Shown one piece after another: positions 8,758 to 18,495 of a DNA stretch of 24,572 bases. Positions within the stretch are counted from its first letter, which is position 1. Every line of letters starts with the position of its first letter. The translations under genes were made by a program, and so were the position numbers. Below the pieces are notes generated by a model that saw nothing but the letters and a program-made list of their open reading frames with translations, ran no database searches and was not told where the DNA came from. The DNA comes from CAYVAP01 sp964343195 (GTDB lineage Bacteria; Bacteroidota; Bacteroidia; J057). The stretch covers positions 1 to 24,572 of the forward strand of contig CAYFIR010000104.1 of assembly GCA_964343195.1 (NCBI GenBank), read 5' to 3'.

Positions 8758-8790
8758 TTGGGCAGTTGATCCAGGATCTGATTGGCCCAA
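8758..8790. repeat. Imperfect inverted repeat after the lipoprotein pair
   Basis: TTGGGC (8758-8763) and GCCCAA (8785-8790) are inverted repeats enclosing a second GATCC/GGATC pair. It starts ten bases after the lipoprotein stop codon. It may help end that transcript, but no T-run follows, so a rho-independent terminator is not claimed. Confidence 0.3.
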
Positions 8791-8888
8791 GATTGAGTCA
8801 CTGACGAATAATAGAATTACTGCACCGAATTCCGCCGTGCTTTGTATCTTATTGGCGTCATGTGATCCCCAACCTCCAATCAATCCCC

Positions 8889-11800
8889 ATGAAACTACGC
8901 CTCATTATTCCCATCGCAGCAGTTATTGTAGCGGCAATTGGGCTAGGCCTTTATCTCGGCTTTCGCGAACCCAGTTTTGAAGACTACCAGCGGATCGATC
9001 CCGCTCTGGAAAAAGTAATTTCGGCATATACCCACGGCGAAATATCGCGACAGTCGGATATTCGCATTCGCTTCAACCAAAACATGGTTCAGCCTTCCCA
9101 ACTGGGCAAGGAGCTCCCCCGGGACATCGTCGAGTTGGACCCTGCGGTGGACGGCAAAGTCTACTGGACAGATCGTCGGACGCTCGTATTTTCTCCCGAG
9201 GAACCGCTGCCATCATCTCAGGCGTACAAAGTCGACATTGACCTTGAGGCCTTACACTTGTCAGGTAGCGTTGAGGCCGAAGTATTTCGATTTGCCTTTC
9301 ACACCCGGCCACAGGACATTCAGGTGGATTTGACACGGTCCAGAGCATTACAGGGCGACCTTCAGCAGGTACAGGGAATCGTAAGGACGCTGGATTATGT
9401 GCCAAATGAAGAAATCGAAGAAGTGCTGAATGCTGAACTCGGCAACGAAAACCTGAGGGTAAGCTGGGAGCACGACGAAGCGCAACTGGAGCACCACTTT
9501 ACCATCGACTCCCTGCCCAGGCAGGATCAGGATCAGACGCTTTTGCTCAACTGGGACGGCAGTCCCCTAGGAGTCAGCGAAAATGGCACCCAGGAAGTGA
9601 GCGTTCCGGCAAAGGGCAGCTTCCGGCTGCTGCATACCTACGCCTACGACGCAGATGAGCAATACCTGGTAATCGAATTCTCAGAGCCGTTGGCGGCCTC
9701 TCAGGAGCTCACTGGTCTCATCGACCTCGCACAGACCGACGAACGATTCCTGATCGAAGAAAACCGGGTCCGCATCTATCCGCAGACCCACATCACCGGC
9801 CCTGTCACGCTGAAAATCTCCGAAGGCATCCGCACCCACAGCGGGGAAGAACTGAAAGATCCCTACCAGGAGGAAGTAACCTTCGCAGAAACCAAGCCTC
9901 AGGTGAGGCTGATCGGCAAGGGCACCATCCTTCCCAAAGGGCGCACCATGCCCCTGGTCTTCGAAGCCATTGGCCTAAATGCCATCGACGTACGGGTGAT
10001 CAAAATTTATGAGAACAACATTCCCCAGTTCCTTCAACTAAATCAGATCAGCGGCCACGAGCAGCTCAAGCAGGTAGGTCAACCTGTTGTGACCAAGCGC
10101 ATCGACCTCAATGCCGGGGAGAGCATGGACCTCAACCAGTGGAACCGCCACTCGCTCGATCTTGCCAGTCTGATCAACACCGATCCTGGTGCGATTTATG
10201 AAATTGCCATTGGATTCCGTCCAGAGTACTCGCTCTATGACTGTGCGTCTGATGAAGCCATAGAAGATGAAGTCGACATGGTCGGCATCGACGATAGCTG
10301 GTACGAATTTACCGGCTATTACTACGAGCGTTACCGCTACTATCGCTGGAGCGAGCGCGACGATCCCTGCAAAGCCGCCTACTACAACACCGAGCGGCTG
10401 GTTCGCCGGAATATCCTGGCCTCTGACCTTGGCATCATCGCCAAGATTGCTCCCAACGGCGGACAGGCTACTGTCACCAACCTCCAGACTACCGACCCCA
10501 TGCGGGACGTAGAACTGACCTTCTACGACCTGCAACAACAGGAACTTCACAGCACCAAAACCGGCCCCGATGGCACGGTCAGGCTGCCGACCTTCGAGCA
10601 TCCACCATTCCTGCTGGTGGCCAAACATGGTGATCAGAGGGGCTACCTCCGGCTCGACGATGGGACTTCGCTCAGCATGACCCGCTTTGACACCGACGGG
10701 ATGAAGTACCACCGAGGCGTGAAGGGCATGCTCTACGGCGAGCGTGGCGTCTGGCGTCCGGGCGATCCCATGTACCTCAATTTCATCCTCCAGGACCAGG
10801 CTGATGTGATGCCGGATGCGCATCCCATCAACTTTGAACTGGTTGACCCACGCGGTCAGGTAGTGGTACAGCGCGTCCTCACCGAAGGCACCGACGGATT
10901 CTACCCCTTCCACGTCGAGACCGACGACGACGCCCCTACTGGCAACTACACCGCCCGCGTCAAAGTCGGAGCCGCGACCTTCACCGAGACCTTCAAGGTA
11001 GAAACCATCCTGCCGAACCGCCTGAAGCTCAACCTGGACTTTGGCAGAGAAGTGCTCAGTGCCTCCACTCAGGGGCAGGCAGGCACTCTCCACTCAGAAT
11101 GGCTGCACGGAGCCACCGCCAATGGCCTCAAAGCAGACGTGACCGTCGCCCTGCGCGAAATGCCCACCGAGTTTGATCGCTATCCCAACTACCACTTCGA
11201 CGACCCTGTGCGGCAATTTGAGTCGGACGAACAGGTCATTTTCGAAGGAACCCTGAATGGCGAAGGAAACGCGGCCATCAGGCCCAATATCACCGTCAAT
11301 CAACAGGCTCCCGGTATGCTCCGCGCCAACTTTACCACCAAGGTATATGAACCCGGTGGCGCCTTTAGTGTGGACCGTTTCAGCATGCCTTATTCTCCCT
11401 ATCAAACCTATGTCGGGGTACGAGCACCTGAAGCAGAAAACTGGCGCGATGGCCTCCAGGCCGATGAAGACCACCTCGTGGAAATCGCTACAGTGGATCC
11501 CAATGGGCGCGCAACCAATAGCAAAGTAGAAGTCACCCTCTACCGCCTTGACTGGCGCTGGTGGTGGGACCGCTCACGCGACAATGTGGGCAGCCGCAGA
11601 GGCGAAGTCGATGCCGAGGTGATCGAGACTACTACCATCAACACCGTGAACGGCAAGGGACAATACACCCTCCGCGTCAACAAACCCCGCTGGGGCCGCT
11701 TCCTCATTCGCGCTGTGGACGATCAGGGCCATGCTTCAGGTCAGATCGTGTACATCACCTGGCCCGGCTGGAACCGCAACATGAATCAGGAGCAGGAAGG

Positions 11801-14426
11801 TGCTCAGATGCTGACCTTCGAGGCCGACAAGGAGACCTACAACGTAGGGGAAACGGTCAAGGTGGACATCCCCACAGGAAATGCCGGACGTGCACTTGTC
11901 AGCCTGGAAAATGGCAGCGATGTGCTCCAGAGTTATTGGGTGGATGCCAGGCAGGGCAATACGGAGTTTAGTTTCGTGGCTACCGAGCAGATGACCCCGA
12001 ATCTCTACGTTCACATATCACTGCTTCAGCCCCACGCTCAGACCGCCAACGACCTGCCGATCCGCATGTACGGGGTAATTCCGATTCGGGTGGAAAATCC
12101 AGAGACACACCTGACGCCAAAGATCGCCATGCCGGAGACCATTCGTCCCAACTCTGACTACACCGTACAGGTAAGCGAAGCCACCGGACAACCGATGACC
12201 TATACCCTGGCGGTAGTGGACGAAGGACTCCTGGGCCTGACCCGTTACCATGCCCCCGACCCCTGGCAAACCTTCTACCGCCGCGAGGCACTGGGGGTCA
12301 AAACCTGGGACATTTACGACGATGTATTGGGAGCTTATGGAGGCGAAGTCAAAAGCCTGCTCAGCATCGGGGGTGGCGCCGACGATACCGGCCCCAAGGG
12401 TAAAAAGCCCGACCGCTTCCGACCTGTGGTCGAATTCATCGGGCCATTTGAGCTGAAGCCCGGCGAGACGGCCCGTCACAGTTTCTCCATGCCCAACTAC
12501 ATCGGCGAGGTACGCGCCATGGTCGTGGCAGGTAAACCAGACGAAGGCGCCTATGGCGTAGCCGAGCGATCCGCAAAAGTCAAGCAACCCCTCATGGTGC
12601 TTGGCACCCTGCCCCGTGTCCTGGGGCCTGGCGAAAGTGTACAGTTACCTGTCACAGTATTCGCCATGGAAGACCGCATACGCGAAGCAACGGTGAACAT
12701 AGAGGTCGGCGACAAAATGCTGGTCGAAGGCCGGGGCCGCAAGACGGTTCGGTTTAGTTCGCCGGGAGAAGAGATCGTCTTCTTCGAAGTGGGGGTGCTG
12801 AGTTCTATTGGCAAAACGCCCGTCAAGATCACCGTTTCTTCAGGTTCCGAAAGCGCTGTGTATGAGACAGATATTGAAATTCGGCCTCCGAATCCCCGCG
12901 TGACGGATGTCTATGCTACCACGATGGAGGCCAGTTCGTCCTGGTCTCAGGACTTTTCGCCCCCGGGTATGCTGGGCACCAACCACGGTGTACTGGAAGT
13001 TTCGTCCATTCCTCCACTGAACCTGGGCCGCAGGCTGCGCTACCTGATCCGCTACCCATACGGCTGCATCGAGCAAACGACCTCCAGCGGCTTTCCGCAG
13101 GTATATCTGAACAAGCTGATGGACCTGGAGCCAGCGCGTAAACGAGAAATCGACCAGAATATCCGCGCCACCCTGGATCGCCTGCGCCGCTTCCAGACCA
13201 CAACAGGAGGCTTTGCCTACTGGCCTGGCAACCGTACCCCCAGCGAGTGGGGCAGCAACTACGCTGGCCACTTCATGCTGGAAGCCCAGGCGGCAGGCTA
13301 CCGCATCCCGGGCGATATGTTTGACAAATGGCTCAAATTCCAGAAATCTCAGGCTCTGGCCTACTCCTCCGATGGGGAAACAGCTGAAGGTCGACACATC
13401 GAGTTGTATCAGGCCTATCGCCTTTATTTGCTGGCGCTGGCTGGTAAGCCTGAAGTTGGAGCCATGAACCGATTCCGGCGCCGTAGCAGCCCGGATCCTG
13501 TCGCACAGTGGTTCCTCGCCGGGGCCTACAACCTCGCAGGACGCCAGGAAGTCGCCAGTCGGATCTCCAATGACCTCAGCCGTCGCGTTACCAGAGACTA
13601 CCGCGAGCTCGGCTATACCTACGGATCGACTCTGCGGGATCAGTCCATCATCCTCATGATTTTGAGCGAAATGGACCGACGGGTTGAAGCTCGCGACCTG
13701 GTGGATTATATCTCTGATCGGCTGACGGAGGATAGCTGGTACAGCACCCAGACCACGGCCTATAGCCTCGTAGCCATGGCCAAGTTCGTCGGAAACGGAA
13801 GTGCTGGCCAGGACATGGAGTTTGAGTACCGCCTCGACGGTGGCCGCTGGATCAGCGTGGACACCAAAGCCTCTATCTGGCAGGTGGAAATGGATGAACC
13901 TTCCTCCGGAAAGGTTGAAATTCGGAACCGCACCCGAAGCGTTCTCTTTCCTCGTCTCGTCATGGACGGAATTCCGCTAAGGGGAGATACCAGTTCGGCA
14001 AGCAATGGACTGTCGCTGGACATCAGCTATGCTGACCTCAATGGAAAAAGTATCAATGTATCCCGTCTGCCTCAGGGGACAGATTTTGTGGCAAAAGTGA
14101 AAGTCCGCAACCTGCGCCAGCGCAGTTACCAGGAACTGGCACTGGACCAGATCTTCCCCTCCGGCTGGGAAATCATCAACACCCGACTGGATGGAGGCGT
14201 GTTGCAGGGCGATACCCCAGAGTACCGCGACATTCGCGACGACCGGGTCTATACCTTCTTTGACCTTAATAGAAATGAAGAAAAGACCTTCTACGTCCGC
14301 CTGAATGCCACCTACCTGGGCCGATATTACCTCCCCACAGTCGCTGTCTCTGCCATGTATGACAACAGCATTAATGCTCGTCAACCCGGGAAGTGGGTGC
14401 GCGTGATTTCTGCTGGTGGAGATTGA
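8889..14426 (+). CDS. Bacterial alpha-2-macroglobulin family protein with thioester
   Basis: This is a giant envelope protein of about 1845 residues. It begins with a short basic stretch and one hydrophobic helix (about residues 5-24), which reads as an uncleaved membrane anchor because no lipobox is present. The rest is a chain of macroglobulin beta-sandwich domains. Family landmarks are the MG region with LYGERGVWRPGDPMYLNFIL, the segment TLAVVDEGLLGLTRYHAPDPW near residue 1110 followed by ALGVKTWDIYDDVLGAYGG, and the thioester motif YGCIEQTTS with Cys1393 and Gln1396. An alpha-helical thioester domain and a C-terminal receptor-like sandwich follow. Bacterial homologues such as E. coli YfhM are thought to trap attacking proteases in the periplasm by covalent bonding. 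I chose the ATG at 8889; a GTG at 8862 would add nine residues. The common pbpC partner is absent from this window. Confidence 0.95.
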   Translation: MKLRLIIPIAAVIVAAIGLGLYLGFREPSFEDYQRIDPALEKVISAYTHGEISRQSDIRIRFNQNMVQPSQLGKELPRDIVELDPAVDGKVYWTDRRTLVFSPEEPLPSSQAYKVDIDLEALHLSGSVEAEVFRFAFHTRPQDIQVDLTRSRALQGDLQQVQGIVRTLDYVPNEEIEEVLNAELGNENLRVSWEHDEAQLEHHFTIDSLPRQDQDQTLLLNWDGSPLGVSENGTQEVSVPAKGSFRLLHTYAYDADEQYLVIEFSEPLAASQELTGLIDLAQTDERFLIEENRVRIYPQTHITGPVTLKISEGIRTHSGEELKDPYQEEVTFAETKPQVRLIGKGTILPKGRTMPLVFEAIGLNAIDVRVIKIYENNIPQFLQLNQISGHEQLKQVGQPVVTKRIDLNAGESMDLNQWNRHSLDLASLINTDPGAIYEIAIGFRPEYSLYDCASDEAIEDEVDMVGIDDSWYEFTGYYYERYRYYRWSERDDPCKAAYYNTERLVRRNILASDLGIIAKIAPNGGQATVTNLQTTDPMRDVELTFYDLQQQELHSTKTGPDGTVRLPTFEHPPFLLVAKHGDQRGYLRLDDGTSLSMTRFDTDGMKYHRGVKGMLYGERGVWRPGDPMYLNFILQDQADVMPDAHPINFELVDPRGQVVVQRVLTEGTDGFYPFHVETDDDAPTGNYTARVKVGAATFTETFKVETILPNRLKLNLDFGREVLSASTQGQAGTLHSEWLHGATANGLKADVTVALREMPTEFDRYPNYHFDDPVRQFESDEQVIFEGTLNGEGNAAIRPNITVNQQAPGMLRANFTTKVYEPGGAFSVDRFSMPYSPYQTYVGVRAPEAENWRDGLQADEDHLVEIATVDPNGRATNSKVEVTLYRLDWRWWWDRSRDNVGSRRGEVDAEVIETTTINTVNGKGQYTLRVNKPRWGRFLIRAVDDQGHASGQIVYITWPGWNRNMNQEQEGAQMLTFEADKETYNVGETVKVDIPTGNAGRALVSLENGSDVLQSYWVDARQGNTEFSFVATEQMTPNLYVHISLLQPHAQTANDLPIRMYGVIPIRVENPETHLTPKIAMPETIRPNSDYTVQVSEATGQPMTYTLAVVDEGLLGLTRYHAPDPWQTFYRREALGVKTWDIYDDVLGAYGGEVKSLLSIGGGADDTGPKGKKPDRFRPVVEFIGPFELKPGETARHSFSMPNYIGEVRAMVVAGKPDEGAYGVAERSAKVKQPLMVLGTLPRVLGPGESVQLPVTVFAMEDRIREATVNIEVGDKMLVEGRGRKTVRFSSPGEEIVFFEVGVLSSIGKTPVKITVSSGSESAVYETDIEIRPPNPRVTDVYATTMEASSSWSQDFSPPGMLGTNHGVLEVSSIPPLNLGRRLRYLIRYPYGCIEQTTSSGFPQVYLNKLMDLEPARKREIDQNIRATLDRLRRFQTTTGGFAYWPGNRTPSEWGSNYAGHFMLEAQAAGYRIPGDMFDKWLKFQKSQALAYSSDGETAEGRHIELYQAYRLYLLALAGKPEVGAMNRFRRRSSPDPVAQWFLAGAYNLAGRQEVASRISNDLSRRVTRDYRELGYTYGSTLRDQSIILMILSEMDRRVEARDLVDYISDRLTEDSWYSTQTTAYSLVAMAKFVGNGSAGQDMEFEYRLDGGRWISVDTKASIWQVEMDEPSSGKVEIRNRTRSVLFPRLVMDGIPLRGDTSSASNGLSLDISYADLNGKSINVSRLPQGTDFVAKVKVRNLRQRSYQELALDQIFPSGWEIINTRLDGGVLQGDTPEYRDIRDDRVYTFFDLNRNEEKTFYVRLNATYLGRYYLPTVAVSAMYDNSINARQPGKWVRVISAGGD

Positions 14427-14450
14427 TAGTTGCGCATGAAACAAAGCGGG

Positions 14451-14493
14451 GACGGGGCTCTTACCAGATCGGTAAAAGCCCCGTCTGATTTTG
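14451..14493 (+). terminator. Rho-independent-like terminator after the macroglobulin gene
   Basis: A strong hairpin begins 24 bases after the stop codon: GACGGGGCT (14451-14459) pairs perfectly with AGCCCCGTC (14477-14485), with an additional inner TACC/GGTA pair (14462-14465 / 14471-14474). It is followed by TGATTTTG, a short and imperfect T-run. Position, stem strength and the tail together support transcription termination here. Confidence 0.8.
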
Positions 14494-14695
14494 ATACCAA
14501 GTGGACCAACGTTGAAAAATCACAAGGGTAAACCCTCTACCTACAGCCAGTTTGGGGGTGATTTTGCATAAGCTTTCGCCACATCTATATATTTCCCTAT
14601 CTTCATTTCCAGGGCTTTTCGAAGACAAATCAGAACTGTTTGTCAGCGTCTGAAGTTATTCTTATACCCATCACTGAACCCAACTATTCCTGCAC

Positions 14696-16891
14696 ATGCC
14701 TTATCGCCTTATCCTGCTCCTTGGACTACTCAACAGCTTTGTTTTTTATTCCTGGAGTCAGACTCCTGATACGTGCGTCAGGGTGGTCGGGCAACATATA
14801 GTGGTGATCGGGTCTTCTACTGCCGCGGGGGTAGGTCCAACTACACTGGACTCGGCCTGGGTATGGAGATACCGCAGCTCGGTGGAAATGCTGCATCCTG
14901 ACTATCAGGTGACCAACCTCGCCAAGGGAGGCTATCAGACTTACCACCTGATGCCCAATGATTTTATCCCACCCTCTGGCTCTCCCTGGCCCGATACCCT
15001 GCGCAATATCACCAAGGCGCTCTCACTTGATCCCGATGCCATCATTATCAACCTGCCTTCCAACGATGCTTCAGCAGGAGTAGACGCCGCTACGCAGATG
15101 CAGAATTTTCGTATGATGGTGGATCAGGCTGCGGACCAGGAAGTACCAGTCTGGATCTGTACACCACAGCCCCGGGTGTTTGATTCGGCAAAAGTCGCGA
15201 TTCAACTCGCGTTACTCGACTCGGTAAGCCTCGGATTTGCGGGCAGAAACCTGGACTTCTGGACCGGATTTGCCGATGCGAATGGACAGCCCATTTCTAC
15301 TTATGACTCCGGGGATGGGGTCCACCTGAACGATGAAGGTCACCGAATCCTGTTTGAGCGGGTTGCCAACGCCAACATTCCGCAACAGGCACTTCAGATC
15401 GACTCCGTTCCCCACTATGTTCTCCATCTTGTGGATACCGACCGGTTTTGTGCCATCTCTTCAGATCAGCTAAGGCTGCGCTGGATCAACCTCGGATCTG
15501 ATGAACCCGTTCAGCTATTCGTCCGCTGGCAACATCCTGATACCACTTTCATCCAACAGTTCCCCCTCCAACATGCGGCCTGTGAGGGCGATGACCAATA
15601 CATTGACTATCGGCTCCCTTTCGGCGGAGAGTGGTTGATCCAGGTTTTCGTCCTTGACGATCAGGGGAGCCCCGCCTCAGATACACTGGAATTCTCCGAA
15701 ACGCTTTTCTCAATCGAGCCACCCACAACGGTGCTGGATACTGCCTGTTTTAAGGAGCCAATTTCGCTGATAGCCAATGGTTCTGGCAACATTTCCTGGT
15801 GGGCGGACGATTCATCCGATAATATACTTTCGACAGACTCGATTCTGAACCTATCTGCTCCTTCTCAAAACCATGTCTACTGGGTAAGTCAGGAAAAAGG
15901 GCCTTTGCGCCGTAACCAAAAGGTTAGAACTGTAGATCGATTTGATCGGGACTGGAATGGGGTGATGGTCGACCTGACTGCCTATGACGATCTTGTCCTC
16001 GACAGCATCGAGGTACCTATTTCCAGTCCTGGTACCCAAACCATGGTCATTTGGTATCGTCCCGGGACACACATCGGCTTTGAGCAACTGCCGGGTAACT
16101 GGCTTATTTGGGACAGTGTCACAGTAACTGTGGACAGCAGCTGGATCTGGATTCCCATCACTCCCTTTTCCCTGACCGAAGGAGATACGATAGCCCTATA
16201 CCTGCAACTGGCAAATGCCGGTAGCCGCCTCCGCTATGATGCAACCCAGGAGCCGGAATGGTTTACTTCACGTGAGCTGGGAATCTTTACGGGAACCGGG
16301 GTGAGCTATACCTTTGGCGACACCTATTATCCCCGTATTGCTAATCTGACTTTTGGTTACCACTTCGAGCGAGGGTATTGTCCCAGCAAAAGGGTTTCCT
16401 ATCCACTGGTCGTCAACCAACCCACTCTTGATCTGGCACCTGACACCCTGGTTTCCATCGGAGATACGCTCTACCTAACTGCTCCGATGGGACATGAATA
16501 CAGCTGGTCAAATGGGGCCCAGTCGCAGGAGACTTTCTTTCTGAAGCCGGGCCGGTCGGATTCCTTGCTGATTCGCCTGGAGGTAACAGATGTAGCCGGC
16601 TGTACTGCTGAGGACTCAATCTGGGCAGTCTGGATCAAAACCAAGGTGCAGGAACCTGCACTTGAAAAAATTTCTCTGAACCAGGACCGGCTTCGTGGCA
16701 CCTTCTGGCTGGAGGGAACGGGGCAACCTCCCACCAAAATTCAACTCCTTGACATGAGGGGGCAGTTCATCAAAAGTTGGCCTGGGGGGAACTGGAGACA
16801 ACCTTACTTTTTGCCCAATCTTCCCAGGGGGTTGTACCTCGTCAAGGTAACGGTTGGCAACAGAACGGAAGCATTCACCCTGCGTCCCTAG
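14696..16891 (+). CDS. Secreted SGNH/GDSL-like hydrolase with T9SS-type C-terminal domain
   Basis: The 731-residue product starts with a signal peptide (about 1-21). Residues about 34-225 look like an SGNH hydrolase. Block I is IGSSTAAGVG, with Ser41 as likely nucleophile. Block II is NLAKGGYQT, block III is NLPSNDA (Asn123) and block V is GDGVHLNDEGH (Asp207, His210). Such enzymes deacylate esters, often on carbohydrates or lipids. Block I reads GSS rather than the classical GDS. The middle has beta-sandwich/Ig-like regions with paired Cys. The last 65-70 residues, with KIQLLDMRGQFIKSW and LPRGLYLVKVTVG, match the T9SS sorting (por secretion) tail, so export to the cell surface or medium is expected. 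It stands alone between the macroglobulin terminator and the metzincin-like gene. The true substrate is unknown. Confidence 0.87.
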   Translation: MPYRLILLLGLLNSFVFYSWSQTPDTCVRVVGQHIVVIGSSTAAGVGPTTLDSAWVWRYRSSVEMLHPDYQVTNLAKGGYQTYHLMPNDFIPPSGSPWPDTLRNITKALSLDPDAIIINLPSNDASAGVDAATQMQNFRMMVDQAADQEVPVWICTPQPRVFDSAKVAIQLALLDSVSLGFAGRNLDFWTGFADANGQPISTYDSGDGVHLNDEGHRILFERVANANIPQQALQIDSVPHYVLHLVDTDRFCAISSDQLRLRWINLGSDEPVQLFVRWQHPDTTFIQQFPLQHAACEGDDQYIDYRLPFGGEWLIQVFVLDDQGSPASDTLEFSETLFSIEPPTTVLDTACFKEPISLIANGSGNISWWADDSSDNILSTDSILNLSAPSQNHVYWVSQEKGPLRRNQKVRTVDRFDRDWNGVMVDLTAYDDLVLDSIEVPISSPGTQTMVIWYRPGTHIGFEQLPGNWLIWDSVTVTVDSSWIWIPITPFSLTEGDTIALYLQLANAGSRLRYDATQEPEWFTSRELGIFTGTGVSYTFGDTYYPRIANLTFGYHFERGYCPSKRVSYPLVVNQPTLDLAPDTLVSIGDTLYLTAPMGHEYSWSNGAQSQETFFLKPGRSDSLLIRLEVTDVAGCTAEDSIWAVWIKTKVQEPALEKISLNQDRLRGTFWLEGTGQPPTKIQLLDMRGQFIKSWPGGNWRQPYFLPNLPRGLYLVKVTVGNRTEAFTLRP

Positions 16892-17077
16892 TATATCCCC
16901 GGTCCAGGAAATGGTCAAAAGCATCAGATCTTACATGAAAGAATTTTGGGTTAGGGGAAAGGATGCTTAAACTTTATATTGGGGGACCAGTCATAGAAAC
17001 GCTGACCTGGACAACCTTTCTCCCCCTTGTTTTCGTTAAATCAATTGGTTGAAAAAGGTGAATCACCTCGACTTACT

Positions 17078-18178
17078 ATGAAAATCTCAAAGCAAACCAG
17101 TTTATGGCTGGGTCTGGGACTTGCCCTCCTCACCTCTGCCTGCAAGCCAGATAACCCCATTCAGGAAGATATTTACCAGGTTCCGGAGATTATAGAGCCC
17201 TATATCGAACTGTTTGAAATGGAAGCTGCAGCCCGTGGTTTCAATATTACCATTGACAGTGTCATCGTAGAGTTTGCCAGCGACCTGAATGGCGGGGACG
17301 CTGCTGGGCTGTGTACCTTTGCCACGCATCGTTCGCCCATCCCCCACATTTCCCTCGATACCACTTCCTTCAACTGGACCAATAACGAATACCATCGCGA
17401 AATCCTCGTTTTCCACGAACTGGGACATTGTATTCTCGACAGAAGAGAGCACCGAGACGACCTACTCCCAAATGGCAACATTGCGTCGATCATGCGGTCT
17501 ACGGGCGAGCAGGTATATGGAGGTAGCCTCAACTACTACAAGCGGGATTATTATCTCGATGAGCTTTTTGACCCCAGCACACCTGCTCCTGACTGGGCAA
17601 CTGATTTCCCTACGTATGCAGAAGGAGCCTCCTTTTCCCGGTCTCCTGTCCTACTCGAAGAATTTGACGACAATAGCAACGGCTGGTCTGTTGGTTCCAG
17701 TGATGACTTTGAAGCCAGCATCGAAAATGGCCGTTTCTTCTTCCAGTCCAAATCCGAATCAGCCTACTTCAACCCAATCCGGGTTGCATTTGACATGACC
17801 CAGGACTTCGAGATAGAGACTTCCATGAAGATTGCTTCCGGAACCCGCTCTGTTATGCTGCAGTGGGGCGGAGGAGTCAGTGGCATCGGCCAGCCAAATG
17901 GCAATGACCTGAGCTTTTATGGATTTGCAAAGGACACGATCGCCTTCATCGGCCAGTGGGAAACCGGGGTTTCGATCAGCAACACTCCGCGTGTATTCTT
18001 GCCTGAATTCAATAAAATCACCATTCGGAAAATCGGCACTGATTACCACTTCTACTTCAACGAAGAGTATTTCGATGTCATGAAGTACGAAGCCCTGCCA
18101 GGAGATGTTTTTGCATTCTACGTTGGCCCATTTACCCAACTCGAAGTAGAGTACCTGAACGTCAGCCTTCTGGAATAG
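17078..18178 (+). CDS. Lipoprotein with metzincin-like zinc protease domain
   Basis: This 366-residue lipoprotein has the signal peptide MKISKQTSLWLGLGLALLTS and lipobox LTSAC (Cys22). The N-terminal half carries a zinc-protease signature: HELGH (His113, Glu114, His117), a further His125 and a Met-turn-like SIM (Met139). This arrangement recalls metzincins, but the third histidine is two positions later than in the canonical HExxHxxGxxH. The C-terminal half (from about residue 190, VLLEEFDDNSNGWSVGS) reads as a beta-sandwich like LamG/concanavalin domains of secreted hydrolases, probably binding a substrate. The protein should be a surface-anchored endopeptidase. The ATG at 17078 gives a clean lipoprotein signal; an upstream TTG in frame at 17027 would bury it. 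It is followed by an untranscribed-looking gap. Confidence 0.82.
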   Translation: MKISKQTSLWLGLGLALLTSACKPDNPIQEDIYQVPEIIEPYIELFEMEAAARGFNITIDSVIVEFASDLNGGDAAGLCTFATHRSPIPHISLDTTSFNWTNNEYHREILVFHELGHCILDRREHRDDLLPNGNIASIMRSTGEQVYGGSLNYYKRDYYLDELFDPSTPAPDWATDFPTYAEGASFSRSPVLLEEFDDNSNGWSVGSSDDFEASIENGRFFFQSKSESAYFNPIRVAFDMTQDFEIETSMKIASGTRSVMLQWGGGVSGIGQPNGNDLSFYGFAKDTIAFIGQWETGVSISNTPRVFLPEFNKITIRKIGTDYHFYFNEEYFDVMKYEALPGDVFAFYVGPFTQLEVEYLNVSLLE

Positions 18179-18181
18179 GCC

Positions 18182-18195
18182 AGCAACATGTTGCT
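18182..18195. repeat. Perfect 14-base palindrome
   Basis: AGCAACATGTTGCT lies four bases after the metzincin-like gene's stop codon. It has no loop and no T-run, so it looks more like a dimeric protein binding site than a terminator. No repeat elsewhere in the window confirms a regulon. Confidence 0.35.
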
Positions 18196-18495
18196 TTCAG
18201 GATTCCCCTCCTAGCCCAGTAGCCCTTCAATCACTGATGAGGGGCTCATACCGCTAATACCTTAGTGGAAAGAATTCGAAATTCGTCATCAGCAATTTCC
18301 CGCTCTGCGGAATTTCGCTGCCCTCAACATGATAGAAAGTGTTGCTGGTGAGTATTTTATACGAATTCCGAATGACCAATTACTTAATTCCCCAGGCCTC
18401 AGCCAATAGGAGGAAAGGTGAACTTTTCACAATTTGTACTGACAGCTATGTCATTTTTTTCGAAATCCTCACCTAAATTGATGGAAGGGCATTTG

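Noticed and set aside
10038..11093. 351-codon open frame on the minus strand inside the macroglobulin gene
   Set aside because: It lies wholly antisense to a strongly supported family member. Its length is explained by codon bias of the plus strand, and its translation has no recognisable motif.
12018..12587. 189-codon minus-strand open frame in the macroglobulin gene
   Set aside because: Shadow of the conserved region near the VDEGLLGL motif; no promoter, start context or motif.
16308..16315. TACCTTTG inside the SGNH hydrolase gene
   Set aside because: It encodes part of YTFGD, lies mid-gene on the coding strand and has no gene start downstream.
18228..18285. CTGATGA followed later by GAAA, resembling a hammerhead ribozyme core
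   Set aside because: The bases between the two boxes do not pair to form stem II, and no matching stems I and III are visible, so the ribozyme fold is not supported.
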